In this document: piece after piece, positions 1 through 9,625 of the stretch
How positions within the stretch are numbered: position 1 is the first letter of the stretch
Layout of the letters: each line of letters begins with the position of its first letter
NCBI GenBank assembly: GCA_937891735.1
Contig: CALAGR010000481.1
Coordinates: 1-39,971, forward strand
DNA: 39,971 nt
Origin: an uncultured Pseudomonadota bacterium
GTDB lineage: Bacteria > Myxococcota_A > UBA796 > UBA9615
Direction: 5' to 3'
Notes under the pieces: model-generated
The model's input: only the letters and a program-made list of their open reading frames with translations
The model's database searches: none
Told to the model about the DNA's origin: nothing
Made by a program: the position numbers and the translations under genes

Positions 1-1101
1 GCCGAATTCCAGTGCCGGCTCGGCGGCAAGCGCCGCTGCCGCGGCGTCTGCGACCGCGCACCCGCTGCTGGCCGAAGACGTGCTCACCGAGCTGGCGGAC
101 GCGGAGGCGCTGGAGGCGGCCGCTGCGGCGGCCGACGCCTCGGAGCTCGCGGTGGACTCGGCCGCCGTCGCCGCCGATGCCGATGCCGACGCCGACGCCT
201 CGGCGGACACGGCCTCCGTGACCGCGGCGTCGATGCTGGCCTGCGCCGCAGCCAGGGCCGTGACGCGCTCCTCGGTCCGGATCCGGGCCTCCTCGGCCGC
301 GGTGCGGAAGCGGAACGCCTGCTCCTGATCGCGGTCCACGTCGTGCCGCCACAGCGTCATCGTCGCGTGGTCGAGGTCAAAGGCCGGGCGGCGCAGGAGG
401 TGGTCTTCGACCTCCCCGAAGGCGAAGGCTCCGCCCCCATCCCATCCGCTGTCGCCGTACGTGGCCTCGTCGAGGGGCTCGCGGGTCAGCAGGAAGCGCC
501 CCCAGGCCTCGGTGCGCGGGCTCGGCCAGACGTCGTCGAGCCGGACCGGGGTGGTCGTGCCCGCCGGCGCGTCGACCTGCCGGTTGATGACCTGCCACTC
601 CCGCGCCTTGTCGGCCTCGTCGGCCCAGCGGCCGTCCCCGTTCAGGTCCAGCAGGACGTTGAGGAAGCGGGGGCCCGCGGGCGCGTCGGCGGCCACGGAG
701 ACGAGCACGTCGAGGCCTACGCGGCCGCCGTCGAGCACCACCAGAGCGAGCCCGTCATCGCCCAGATCGTCGTCCGTCATGTTGGCGGTCCCGTCGGGAT
801 CGGCCGGATCCAGCACCCCGCGCTCGGCGGACGCAGCGCTACCGAGCCACTCGCCCGTGGAGTCCAAGGCGTGGGCGCCGGGGCGCGGCGAGTTGGCCGT
901 GGTGAAGGCGGACGGGAACGCGCCGACCAGGGCCACGTCCTCCGCCGTCGGGGTGTAGCGGGTCGGGAAGCCGTCCGGTGCGTCCCCGAACTCCGCCAGG
1001 GGGATGGTTCCGGGCGGCACCTCGGTGGGCGCGCAGTCGGTGTTTCCAAGGAGGAGAAGGGGGCACGCAAGGGCCAGGAGTCGAATTGAGTCGGTGGGCA
1101 T
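1..1101 (-). CDS. GEVED-domain secreted protein (3' end beyond window)
   Basis: Open frame from ATG at 1101 to the window edge (367 codons, no stop), so the C-terminus is missing. A GGAG Shine-Dalgarno lies about 9 nt upstream. The N-terminus is a short hydrophobic signal-like segment (RLLALACPLLLLG) followed by Cys24, but the lipobox is not canonical. Residues 38-240 carry hallmarks of the GEVED domain of secreted proteins: FGDAPDGFP near the start, VLLDLNGDGRWADEAD in the middle and GEVEDHLL at the end. From about residue 265 the protein turns into an Ala/Ser/Glu-rich low-complexity stretch that looks helical or coiled-coil and runs off the window. The role is unknown; GEVED proteins are usually large extracellular or surface proteins. 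It is divergent from the XRE gene, with a 287-bp gap. Confidence 0.75.
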   Translation of the reverse strand, partial: MPTDSIRLLALACPLLLLGNTDCAPTEVPPGTIPLAEFGDAPDGFPTRYTPTAEDVALVGAFPSAFTTANSPRPGAHALDSTGEWLGSAASAERGVLDPADPDGTANMTDDDLGDDGLALVVLDGGRVGLDVLVSVAADAPAGPRFLNVLLDLNGDGRWADEADKAREWQVINRQVDAPAGTTTPVRLDDVWPSPRTEAWGRFLLTREPLDEATYGDSGWDGGGAFAFGEVEDHLLRRPAFDLDHATMTLWRHDVDRDQEQAFRFRTAAEEARIRTEERVTALAAAQASIDAAVTEAVSAEASASASASAATAAESTASSEASAAAAAASSASASASSVSTSSASSGCAVADAAAAALAAEPALEFG

Positions 1102-1269
1102 GTCGGGTCTCCGGTTGGGGGTGTGACGCCTCCAGAGAGAGCAACCGGCGTGCCAACCGGGCAAGTGCCCGAAATCATGGATGTCTCGTCGGGGCCGAAA
1201 CGCCCTGTTCCGCTCGGGGAGGCCCGGTGTTACAGGCCGGGGGCGGTGTGGACCTGGGGCCATCCTTCG

Positions 1270-1333
1270 ACTCTCAGATTTGTGGAATAGAAGAAATCTC
1301 GATAGATTTGCCATCTTTGACAAATCTGAGAGT
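1270..1333. promoter_or_regulatory. Tandem operator array upstream of the XRE regulator
   Basis: Four half-sites are visible: AGATTTG at 1276-1282 and 1304-1310, and the reverse forms GAAATCT at 1293-1299 and CAAATCT at 1321-1327. They form two 24-bp operators (AGATTTG-N10-SAAATCT) spaced 28 bp apart. The outer arms form a perfect 14-bp inverted repeat (1270-1283 with 1320-1333). The inner half-sites form a second palindrome sharing the same dyad centre at 1301.5. The right operator overlaps the -35 box. Inference: binding sites for two dimers of the downstream XRE protein, giving autorepression. Confidence 0.75.
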
Positions 1334-1345
1334 GCGCGTTGTACT
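1317..1345 (+). promoter_or_regulatory. Sigma70-type promoter of the XRE gene
   Basis: TTGACA (1317-1322, a perfect -35), 17-bp spacer, then TGTACT (1340-1345, a 4/6 match to -10). Transcription would begin near 1352, leaving a leader of about 37 nt to the ATG at 1389. The -35 box shares bases with the last operator half-site (1321-1327), so a bound regulator would block it. Confidence 0.65.
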
Positions 1346-1388
1346 CAGCCGCATGTGCGGCTCTCCGGCCCAGGCCCACGGAAGACCC

Positions 1389-1916
1389 ATGTCCCAGCCC
1401 CAGATCATCCCCCGCCCCACGAACCCGTTCTGGCAGCAGGGGCCCGATGGAGCGATCCGAGGCGGTCTTCGGAACGCGGTGCCCGCCCGCGCCTTCATCC
1501 GCACCGCCGAGGACCGTCGCTCCGCCGAGGAGGCCATCACACAGCTGAACCGGCACCTCGTTCGGGATCTGCGGGAGATGGAGGACAACGGCGTCCCTGA
1601 GGAGATGCTCACCCGGATCGAGGCGATGTACCTGGAGCGGCTGGCCGAGGTGCAGGCCCAGCTGGCAGCGTGGGATCAGCTGAAGAAGGGCGAGTTCGCC
1701 CAGCAGCTGCCGCTGTCGGAGCTGCGCGCGGGGCTGGTGCGCCTGCGGATCGCGCGCGGGCTCACCCAGCGCCAGCTGGCCCGGGCCCTCGGGGTGGCGG
1801 ACAGCACGGTCAGCCGCGACGAGCAGAGCCTGTACGAAGGGCTCACGTTCAAGAAGGCGAACAGGATCCTGGAGGCCCTCGGGGTCACCGCGACGGTGAC
1901 GCTCACGCTGCCCTGA
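1389..1916 (+). CDS. XRE-family HTH transcriptional regulator
   Basis: 175 aa from ATG 1389; this start is chosen because it follows the promoter and a GGAAG-like Shine-Dalgarno, whereas upstream in-frame starts fall within the operators. The N-terminal 50 residues are basic and Pro-rich. Residues about 50-100 form an acidic amphipathic helical region (TRIEAMYLERLAEVQAQLAAWDQL). Residues 119-165 form a Cro/C1-type helix-turn-helix (ARGLTQRQLARALGVADSTVSR). This is the layout of orphan antitoxin-like XRE proteins, with a helical oligomerisation part before a C-terminal HTH. No toxin gene lies alongside: the next gene is lpdA, convergent, 7 bp away. Likely a DNA-binding autoregulator; its other targets cannot be told. 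Confidence 0.8.
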   Translation: MSQPQIIPRPTNPFWQQGPDGAIRGGLRNAVPARAFIRTAEDRRSAEEAITQLNRHLVRDLREMEDNGVPEEMLTRIEAMYLERLAEVQAQLAAWDQLKKGEFAQQLPLSELRAGLVRLRIARGLTQRQLARALGVADSTVSRDEQSLYEGLTFKKANRILEALGVTATVTLTLP

Positions 1917-1923
1917 AGCCTGT

Positions 1924-3330
1924 TCAGAAGTGGATCACCCGGCCGCCAGCGTCCAGGGCGGCCTCGCGCAGCACCTCGCTGAGCGACGGGTGCGGGTGGC
2001 AGGTGCGCGCGATGTCCTCGGCGGTGGCGCCGAACTCCATGGCCAGCGCGACCTCGCCCATCAGCTCACCGACGTAGGGGCCGATCATGTGCACTCCGAG
2101 CACGCGGTCGGTGCGGGCGTCGGCCAGGATCTTCACGAACCCCTGGGTGGACTCCAGGGCCTTGGCGCGGCCGTTGGCCTGGAAGGGGAAGCGGCCGACG
2201 GTGTAGGCGACGCCGGCCTCCTTCAGCTCCGCCTCGGTCTTGCCGATCCAGGCGATCTCGGGGGCGGTGTAGACCACGCTGGGGATGACGTCGTAGTTGA
2301 CGTGCCCCGACTTGCCCGCGATGAGCTCGGCGACGGCGACGCCCTCGTCTTCGGCCTTGTGGGCGAGCATGGGTCCGCGCACCACGTCGCCGATGGCGAA
2401 GATGTCGGGCACCGTGGTCTGGAAGTGATCGTCGATGATCACGCGCCCCCGCGAGTCGAGCTTCACTCCCGCGGCCTCGGCGTTGAGGCCGTCGGTGTTG
2501 GGGCGGCGTCCGACGGACACGAGGACCTTGTCCACCACCATGGACTCCACGGCGTCGCCGTTGCGGGCCTTGAAGGTGACGCGCACGCCCTCGTCGATGA
2601 CCTCGGTGCCCTGCACGGCCACGCCAAGCCGGAGCTCCAGCTTGAGCTTGCGGAACGCGCGCTGCGCTTCGGCGATCACGTCCTCGTCGGCGAACGCGAG
2701 GGGCCTGTCCATGTACTCGAAGACGGTGACCTTGCTCCCCAGCCGGCGCCACACGGAGCCCATCTCCAGGCCGATCACGCCCGCCCCGATGACCCCGAGG
2801 TGTCCGGGCACCGAGTCCAGGGACAGGGCCTCGGTGGAGCCGAACACGTGCACGCCGTCCAGCTCGACGCCGGGGATGCTGGACACCTCGGAGCCGGTGG
2901 CGATGACGATGCTGGTCCCCTGCAGGATCCTGGTGGTGCCGTCGCTCGCGGTGACCTTGACGCGTCCGGGACCCTCGATGCTGCCCAGGCCCTGGATGCC
3001 GTCGACGCCGTTCTTGTCGAACAAGCCGCCGACCCCGCGGGTGAGGGCGGTGACGATCTTGTCCTTGCGCTTCATCATCCGGCCGAGGTCGAAGGTGGGA
3101 TCGACGTCGATGCCGTGCTTCTTGAACTCGGTCTTCGCCTGGTGGAAGAGCTCGCTGCTCTCGAGCAGGGCCTTGGAGGGGATGCAGCCGACGTTCAGGC
3201 AGGTGCCTCCGTAGGAAGGCCAGCGTTCCACCACGGCGGTCTTGAGGCCGAGCTGGGCACAGCGGATGGCGCAGACGTAGCCACCGGGGCCGCTGCCGAT
3301 GATGACGACGTCGTAGGTGCTTTCCGACAC
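1924..3330 (-). CDS. lpdA: Dihydrolipoyl dehydrogenase (E3)
   Basis: 468-aa flavoprotein that reoxidises dihydrolipoamide on the E2 component with NAD+. Visible features are the FAD dinucleotide motif GSGPGG at residues 12-17, the redox-active pair Cys44/Cys49 in GGTCLNVGC, an NAD-binding GAGVIG motif near 178-185, and the C-terminal catalytic His447/Glu452 in HPHPSLSE. Length is normal for the family. The start is GTG at 3330 with GGAGG 6 nt upstream, located inside the end of sucB. The gap to the sucB stop is one base, so this is the third gene of the sucA-sucB-lpdA operon. E3 may also serve pyruvate dehydrogenase, which is not in this window. Confidence 0.96.
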   Translation of the reverse strand: MSESTYDVVIIGSGPGGYVCAIRCAQLGLKTAVVERWPSYGGTCLNVGCIPSKALLESSELFHQAKTEFKKHGIDVDPTFDLGRMMKRKDKIVTALTRGVGGLFDKNGVDGIQGLGSIEGPGRVKVTASDGTTRILQGTSIVIATGSEVSSIPGVELDGVHVFGSTEALSLDSVPGHLGVIGAGVIGLEMGSVWRRLGSKVTVFEYMDRPLAFADEDVIAEAQRAFRKLKLELRLGVAVQGTEVIDEGVRVTFKARNGDAVESMVVDKVLVSVGRRPNTDGLNAEAAGVKLDSRGRVIIDDHFQTTVPDIFAIGDVVRGPMLAHKAEDEGVAVAELIAGKSGHVNYDVIPSVVYTAPEIAWIGKTEAELKEAGVAYTVGRFPFQANGRAKALESTQGFVKILADARTDRVLGVHMIGPYVGELMGEVALAMEFGATAEDIARTCHPHPSLSEVLREAALDAGGRVIHF

Positions 3331-3331
3331 G

Positions 3332-4507
<1,176 letters not shown>

Positions 4508-4516
4508 GGGGGGAAC

Positions 4517-7348
4517 CTACTCCAGGGTGATGGCCTGCTCCACCAGGGCGTGCTGCTCGCTCTTGTGCACCTTCTTGCTGCCCGTGGCGGGGCTGGCGGC
4601 GCGCTTCCGGCCGACGTAGCGGACCGGCAGGGAGGTCAGCTCCAGCAGCTCTTCAAACATGTGCGTCCAGGCGCCGGCGTTGCGCGGCTCCTCCTGGCAC
4701 CAGATGACCTCGGTGGCGCTCGGATAGAGCGCCAGCACCTCGGTGATCGCCTCCACCGGGGTCGGATAGAGCAGCTCCACGCGCACCAGCGCCACCTGCC
4801 GCTCACCGACAGCTTCGACGGCCTCCAGCAGGTCGTAGTAGACCTTGCCGCTGCACAGGACGACCCGCAGGACGCCGGCCCGGTGCAGGTCCCGGTCGTC
4901 GTCGATCACCGGGTGGAACCAGCCCTCGGTCAAGTCCTTCAACGTGCTGGTCGCGCGGGGGTGGCGCAGCAGCGACTTCGGCGTCATCACCACCATCGGC
5001 TTGCGGTAGTTGCGCATGAGCTGGCCGCGCAGGGCGTGAAAGATCTGGGCTGGCGTGGTCAGGTTCATCACCCGCCAGTTGTCGTCGCCCGACAGCTGCA
5101 GGAACCGCTCGAGCCGCGCCGAGCTGTGCTCCGGACCCTGTCCCTCGTAGCCGTGGGGCAGCAGCATCACCAGGCCCGAGCAGCGGTTCCACTTCGCCTC
5201 GGAGCTGCACACGAACTGGTCGATCAGCACCTGCGCGCCGTTGGCGAAGTCGCCGAACTGGGCCTCCCAGATGACCAGGGCGTCCGGACGCACGATGGAG
5301 TAGCCGTAGTCGAAGCCGAGGCACGCGGCCTCGCTCAGGGGGCTGTCGATGACCTCGAAGGTCGCCTGCTTGGCGTTGAGGTGCTGAAGAGGCACGTACT
5401 CGCTGCCATCGAGCTGGTTGTGCACGACGGCGTGTCGGTGGGCGAAGGTGCCGCGTCCCGCGTCCTGGCCCGACAGGCGGACGGGATACCCCTCCCGCAG
5501 GAGCGAGGCGTAGGCCAGGCTCTCGCCCATGCCCCAGTCCAACGGCCGGTCCCCGGCGGCCATGGCCGCGCGCTGATCGAAGATCCGCCGGATCTTGCGG
5601 TGCGCGTTCGCCGACTTGGGGATGTGCGCCAGCGCCGCCCCCAGCGTGTGCGCCTGTTCCATCGTGATGCGGGTGGGGCGGTCCAAGGCGGCGGGGTTGA
5701 AGCTCTGGGTGAGGCCCTGCCAGAGGCCGGCAAGCCGGTCCTCCGCCTCTTCGTTGTCTGAGCGCGCCTCCTCCAGGGCCTCCTCGAGGGCGGCCCGGGT
5801 GCGCTCGTCGAAGGCAGCGAGGTCGTCGTTGGTCAGGACTCCCTGGGCGATGGCGGCGGCGGTGAAGGTCTGCAGGGGCGTGCGCCGCTTCTTGATGGCC
5901 TGCACCATCAGCGGGTTCGTGAACGCCGGCTCGTCGCCCTCGTTGTGGCCGTACTTGCGGTAGCACCACAGGTCGATGAAGACGTCCTCCTGGAACGTCT
6001 GGCGGTACTCCCCAGCGAGCCGCGCGGCGAACGCGACGGCGCCCAGGTCGTCGCTGTTCACGTGCAGGACGGGGGGCAGCACGACCTTGGCGACGTCGGT
6101 GCAGTGTTCGCCGGATCGGGACGCGCCCGGGGGGGTCGTGAAGCCGATCTGGTTGTTGATGACGATGTGCACGCTGCCGCCGGTGCAGTAGCCGTCCAAC
6201 CGGCCGAGGTTGATCGTCTCGATGGCGACGCCCTGGCCGGCGATGGCCGCGTCGCCGTGGATGATGATCGGCAGGCAGCTGGTCCGTGCGAGGTCGCCGT
6301 GGTGATCCTGCTTCGCTCGGATCTGGCCCTCGACGACGGGGGCCACGAACTCCAGGTGGCTCGGGTTGAAAGCCAGGGCCAGGTGCATGCGTCGGCCGCT
6401 GGCGGTCAGCACGTCCGAGCTGAAGCCCATGTGGTACTTCACGTCGCCGCTGATGTACTCCTCGGCGGATCCCTTGTCCTCGAACTCCTCGAAGATGTCC
6501 TTGGTGCTCTTGCCCAGGATGTTGGCGAGGATGTTCAGCCGGCCGCGATGGGCCATGCCGATGACGGCCTCCTTGCAGCCGAGCTCCGCCGCGGTGTCGA
6601 TCAGCAGATCCAGCAGCGGGATGACGGCTTCGCCCCCCTCCACCGAGAAGCGCTTCACCCCCAGGTACTTGGTGTGGATGAAGGTCTCGAGGTGGTCCGC
6701 GCCCCCCATCTTCTCGAGCACCCGCAAGGCGGTGGAGCGGTCCAGGTTGACCGAGCTCTCGGCCTCCTCCACGCGGCGCTCGAGCCAGCGGCGCCGCTGG
6801 GGATCGCGGATGTAGGTGTACTCGATGGCGACGGTGCGGCAATAGGTGCGCTCGCACCGGTCGATGACCTCCTGCAGCGTTTGGTAGGTCGGCCCGGCGA
6901 GGCGCCCGACGTGGAAGCTGGTGGCCAGGTCCTCCTCGTCCAACCCGTGGTAGGCCAGGGCGAGCTGCGGGAGCTTCTGGCGGGGGCGCAGGCCCAGGGG
7001 GTCGAGGTCGGCTGCGAGGTGGCCGATCCGGCGGTAGTTGCTGATGAGCTGCAAGACCGCGGCGTTCTTGCGGGTGTGCTCGGACTGGGCCGCGGTGGCG
7101 GCGGCGAGGGGGCCTCCGAAGATGGAACGACGGTTCGGGGCGGGTCCGACGACGTCGCTGCGCGCGCTCACCGTGGCGGGGCTCCCGAGCCGGTCGAAGA
7201 TCGTGCGCCAGCTCTGGGGGACCGTCCGCGGGGATTCGATCCAGTCCGCGTACAGGTCCTCGATGTAGCCGCGGTTCTCGCCGGTGAGCCCGCTCAGCAG
7301 CTCATCGAGAGCCTCGGGGGCCAGGTCGTTCCGGTGCGTCTCGGTCAT
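4517..7348 (-). CDS. sucA: 2-oxoglutarate dehydrogenase E1 component
   Basis: 943 aa (E. coli SucA is 933), the thiamine-diphosphate-dependent decarboxylase of the TCA cycle. The N-terminal E2-binding segment is present (LSGLTGENRGYIEDLYADWIE). The active-site motif GMAHRGRLN is at 264-272, and the ThDP/Mg region GDAAIAGQG is at 365-373 followed by NNQIGFTT. The transketolase-like C-terminal part includes RLSGQDAGRGTF and a VIWCQEEPRNAG segment typical of the family. ATG at 7348 is preceded by AGGGG at a good distance. It is the first gene of the operon and divergent from hpt across a 97-bp gap. Complete and apparently functional. Confidence 0.97.
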   Translation of the reverse strand: MTETHRNDLAPEALDELLSGLTGENRGYIEDLYADWIESPRTVPQSWRTIFDRLGSPATVSARSDVVGPAPNRRSIFGGPLAAATAAQSEHTRKNAAVLQLISNYRRIGHLAADLDPLGLRPRQKLPQLALAYHGLDEEDLATSFHVGRLAGPTYQTLQEVIDRCERTYCRTVAIEYTYIRDPQRRRWLERRVEEAESSVNLDRSTALRVLEKMGGADHLETFIHTKYLGVKRFSVEGGEAVIPLLDLLIDTAAELGCKEAVIGMAHRGRLNILANILGKSTKDIFEEFEDKGSAEEYISGDVKYHMGFSSDVLTASGRRMHLALAFNPSHLEFVAPVVEGQIRAKQDHHGDLARTSCLPIIIHGDAAIAGQGVAIETINLGRLDGYCTGGSVHIVINNQIGFTTPPGASRSGEHCTDVAKVVLPPVLHVNSDDLGAVAFAARLAGEYRQTFQEDVFIDLWCYRKYGHNEGDEPAFTNPLMVQAIKKRRTPLQTFTAAAIAQGVLTNDDLAAFDERTRAALEEALEEARSDNEEAEDRLAGLWQGLTQSFNPAALDRPTRITMEQAHTLGAALAHIPKSANAHRKIRRIFDQRAAMAAGDRPLDWGMGESLAYASLLREGYPVRLSGQDAGRGTFAHRHAVVHNQLDGSEYVPLQHLNAKQATFEVIDSPLSEAACLGFDYGYSIVRPDALVIWEAQFGDFANGAQVLIDQFVCSSEAKWNRCSGLVMLLPHGYEGQGPEHSSARLERFLQLSGDDNWRVMNLTTPAQIFHALRGQLMRNYRKPMVVMTPKSLLRHPRATSTLKDLTEGWFHPVIDDDRDLHRAGVLRVVLCSGKVYYDLLEAVEAVGERQVALVRVELLYPTPVEAITEVLALYPSATEVIWCQEEPRNAGAWTHMFEELLELTSLPVRYVGRKRAASPATGSKKVHKSEQHALVEQAITLE

Positions 7349-7445
7349 TGGTTCCCCTGGCGTGCGGGCGAATCATTGTCTACGGGAGGGCGAGCAACAA
7401 GGCCCGCGCTGACTGCTACCCTCCGACGCCCCGAGAGGAGCGCCA

Positions 7446-8027
7446 ATGATCCCGTCCATCGACCGCGTGACCACGATGTTCACGGCCACCCAGCTTCAGG
7501 AGCGCATCGCGGCGCTGGGCGCCCAGATCTCCCGCGACTACGCAGGCAAGGACCTGACCCTGGTGGGGATCTTGAAGGGCTCGGTCCCCTTCCTCGCCGA
7601 CCTGATGAAGCACCTGACTGTCCCGACGCAGATCGACTTCCTCGAGATCTCCAGCTACGGCGGCGGCATGAGCAGCACCGGCATGGTCCGGCTGGTCAAG
7701 GACCTGTCCCACCCCATCTCGGGCAAGGACGTGCTGATCGTCGAGGACATCGTCGACACCGGCCTGACGCTGCGCTACCTGCTCGAGATGTTCGCCTCGC
7801 GGGAGCCGGCGAGCCTGGGGATCGCGGCGCTCCTGGACAAGCCCGGGGGGCGGGTCGAGGGCGCCGATGTGCGCATCGACTACCTGGGCTTCTCGATCCC
7901 CAACGAGTTCGTGGTCGGGTTCGGCCTCGACCTCGCCGGCTACTTCCGCAACCTGCCCTACGTCGGTGTCTACGATCCGCCCTCGGACGAGTCGGCGACG
8001 CCCGAGGCGTCCAATGTCCCAGCCTGA
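7446..8027 (+). CDS. hpt: Hypoxanthine phosphoribosyltransferase
   Basis: 193-aa type I phosphoribosyltransferase of purine salvage, converting hypoxanthine or guanine plus PRPP to IMP or GMP in the cytoplasm. The PRPP-binding motif DVLIVEDIVDTGLT is at 95-108. The flexible-loop region (SSYGGGMSSTG) and LVGILKGSVPFLADL near 38-53 are characteristic of Hpt. The start at 7446 is supported by GAGGAG 5 nt upstream; a later in-frame Met at residue 11 would also give a normal-length protein. It overlaps ridA by 14 nt, so the two are probably co-translated. Confidence 0.95.
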   Translation: MIPSIDRVTTMFTATQLQERIAALGAQISRDYAGKDLTLVGILKGSVPFLADLMKHLTVPTQIDFLEISSYGGGMSSTGMVRLVKDLSHPISGKDVLIVEDIVDTGLTLRYLLEMFASREPASLGIAALLDKPGGRVEGADVRIDYLGFSIPNEFVVGFGLDLAGYFRNLPYVGVYDPPSDESATPEASNVPA

Positions 8028-8406
8028 CCGCACCGCAGTCCAGACCCCCGATGCCCCCGCCGCCATCGGGCCCTACTCCCAGGCCGTCGTGGCGGGCGGG
8101 TTCGTGTTCACGGCGGGGCAGATCGCGCTGAACCCGGCCGGAGAGCTGGTGGGCGACGGCGACATCACGGCCGAGACGACGCAGGTGCTGACCAACCTGA
8201 CGGCGGTGCTGCAGGCCGCGGGCGCGGGGCTCGACACGGTCGTCAAGACCACGGTGTTCCTCCAGGACATGGCGGACTTCGCGGCCATGAACGCGGTGTA
8301 CGCGCAGTTCTTCTCGGCGCCCTACCCCGGGCGCAGCGCGGTGCAGGCCGCGGCGCTCCCCAAGGGTGTGCGGGTCGAGATCGAGGCCATCGCCCGCGTG
8401 CGCTGA
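8014..8406 (+). CDS. ridA: RidA-family enamine/imine deaminase
   Basis: 130 aa, the usual RidA length. RidA hydrolyses reactive 2-aminoacrylate and related enamines formed by PLP enzymes. Motifs seen are AIGPYSQAV near the N-terminus, FTAGQIALNP, a TTVFLQDMADFAAMN segment, and PYPGRSAVQAAALPKGVRVEIEAIA at the C-terminus, which includes the conserved carboxylate-binding Arg in GRSAV. The ATG at 8014 lies inside the last codons of hpt in another frame. No separate promoter is evident. The pairing of a purine-salvage gene with RidA is unexceptional functionally, and the overlap implies coupled translation. Confidence 0.93.
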   Translation: MSQPDRTAVQTPDAPAAIGPYSQAVVAGGFVFTAGQIALNPAGELVGDGDITAETTQVLTNLTAVLQAAGAGLDTVVKTTVFLQDMADFAAMNAVYAQFFSAPYPGRSAVQAAALPKGVRVEIEAIARVR

Positions 8407-8419
8407 CATCCGGGGCGGT

Positions 8420-8425
8420 TAGCAT
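8420..8425 (+). promoter_or_regulatory. TANNNT -10 element, leaderless type
   Basis: TAGCAT ends 6 nt before the ATG at 8432, and no Shine-Dalgarno sequence lies between them. This matches the spacing at which transcription would start on or next to the start codon. No clear -35 is visible. Confidence 0.4.
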
Positions 8426-8431
8426 GCCGCC

Positions 8432-9625
8432 ATGTCGATCCGCGCCCTGTCCGCCTCCCTGACCCTGGTCCTGCTGATCCTGCCGGGAGCCGCCGCCGCC
8501 GAGCTGCCGGCGCCCGCCTCGTTCGTGCGGGCCGACAACTGGGTGAGCCGCCTGACCCCTGCCGAGCAGGCCCAGCTGGTCAACATCCCGGCCCCGGAGG
8601 GCTCGATCAGCGGACCGGACCTGCCCGACGTGCCGCCCTACGAGCCCCAGGACGACGACGCGGTGGGCATCGCGGCGTTCTCTTGGCGCGACCATGAAGG
8701 TGCGGATTGGCTGATGCCGGTGCGCAACCAGCGGCAGTGCGGCTCCTGCGCGGCGTTCGGCATCACGGCGATGCTCGAGATGCGGGTCAGGCAGGACCTG
8801 AACGAGCCGAACCTGCGCATCGACCTGTCCGACTCGCAGTGCCTGACCTGCGCGGGCGGCGACTGTGTGGACGGGATCACGCTGCCCCAGGGGATCAGCG
8901 TGATGGAGATCGAGGGGCTGGTGACCGAGGAGTGCGGCCCCTACGCCGAAGAGGGCAACGAGGTGATCCTGACGGCCTGCGACGACGTGTGCACCGGCGG
9001 CGACCGGGGGCGGGCGTACCTGCGGGGCGTGCGGCTGCTCGACTTCTCCGAGCTGCCCGAGCTCACCGACCAGATCGCGCTGATGAAGAAGGCGCTGCTG
9101 GAGTCGCCGCTGCTGGTGCGGATCGCGGTGTGGTCGGACCTGTTCAGCTACGGCGGAGGGGTGTACGTCAACGCCAGCGACGACGAGGACGAGATCGTGG
9201 GCTACCACGCCCTCCTGCTGGTGGGTTGGGACGACGCCGCGCAGGCCTGGCTCGTCCGCAACTCCTGGGGCAGCGGCTGGGGCAACGACGGCTACCTGTG
9301 GCTGGGCTACGGCGCCTCGGACAGCAACCGGCAGGTCTACACCGCGGTGGGCTCGGACGCGTCCACCCTGTACGACATCGACGGCGACGGGCTGGTGGGG
9401 GTGGACGACGGGGGACCCGACTGCGACGACTTCAACCCCGACGTCTTCCCGGGCGCCGACGAGCGGATCGGCGACGGGATCGACTCGGACTGCGACGGGC
9501 TGGACCCGGCCCCCGAGCCGGTGATCGAGGAGGACACCGGGTGCTCCCAGAGCGGCGCGTCGCCGACATGGCTCGCGATCCTGGCGCTGTTGGGGGTAGG
9601 GCTCATCTACACTCCGCGGCCGTGA
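8432..9625 (+). CDS. Secreted papain-like (C1) cysteine protease with MopE motif and C-terminal anchor
   Basis: 397 aa. A signal peptide (1-23, ending PGAAAA) precedes a propeptide-like stretch. The C1 peptidase domain (about 85-305) has oxyanion Gln100, catalytic Cys106 in CGSCAAFG (the usual Trp after Cys is Ala), His259 in GYHALLLVGW and Asn277 in RNSWGSGWGNDGY. A single MopE/calcium-type repeat follows (314-356: YDIDGDG, DCDDFNPDVFPGADE, DSDCDG). The tail has Glu/Asp, then Cys371, a hydrophobic segment (378-393) and a short end (TPRP). This resembles a MYXO-CTERM-like sorting signal, though without the usual double Arg. It is probably an exported, surface-anchored protease. The neighbouring oligopeptidase overlaps its stop by 4 nt, suggesting joint peptide degradation. 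Confidence 0.9.
   Translation: MSIRALSASLTLVLLILPGAAAAELPAPASFVRADNWVSRLTPAEQAQLVNIPAPEGSISGPDLPDVPPYEPQDDDAVGIAAFSWRDHEGADWLMPVRNQRQCGSCAAFGITAMLEMRVRQDLNEPNLRIDLSDSQCLTCAGGDCVDGITLPQGISVMEIEGLVTEECGPYAEEGNEVILTACDDVCTGGDRGRAYLRGVRLLDFSELPELTDQIALMKKALLESPLLVRIAVWSDLFSYGGGVYVNASDDEDEIVGYHALLLVGWDDAAQAWLVRNSWGSGWGNDGYLWLGYGASDSNRQVYTAVGSDASTLYDIDGDGLVGVDDGGPDCDDFNPDVFPGADERIGDGIDSDCDGLDPAPEPVIEEDTGCSQSGASPTWLAILALLGVGLIYTPRP

Larger units (their letters stand above)
1102..1388. other. Divergent intergenic region with operator array
   Basis: This 287-bp gap separates the GEVED gene (minus) from the XRE gene (plus). Positions 1262-1345 are conspicuously AT-rich against the GC-rich surroundings and hold the tandem palindromes and promoter described separately. 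A perfect hairpin-capable palindrome AGCCGCATGTGCGGCT lies at 1347-1362, inside the predicted 5' leader of the XRE mRNA. Nothing coding was recognised here. Confidence 0.7.

Noticed and set aside
1913-1927. CTGAA-N5-TTCAG palindrome between the XRE and lpdA genes, resembling the shared lipid operator
   Set aside because: The spacer is 5 rather than 6, and much of the symmetry comes from the two convergent TGA stop codons; not counted as an operator.
1389-3330. XRE protein as antitoxin of a type II toxin-antitoxin pair
   Set aside because: No toxin-sized gene is adjacent on either side; the neighbours are lpdA and a GEVED protein.
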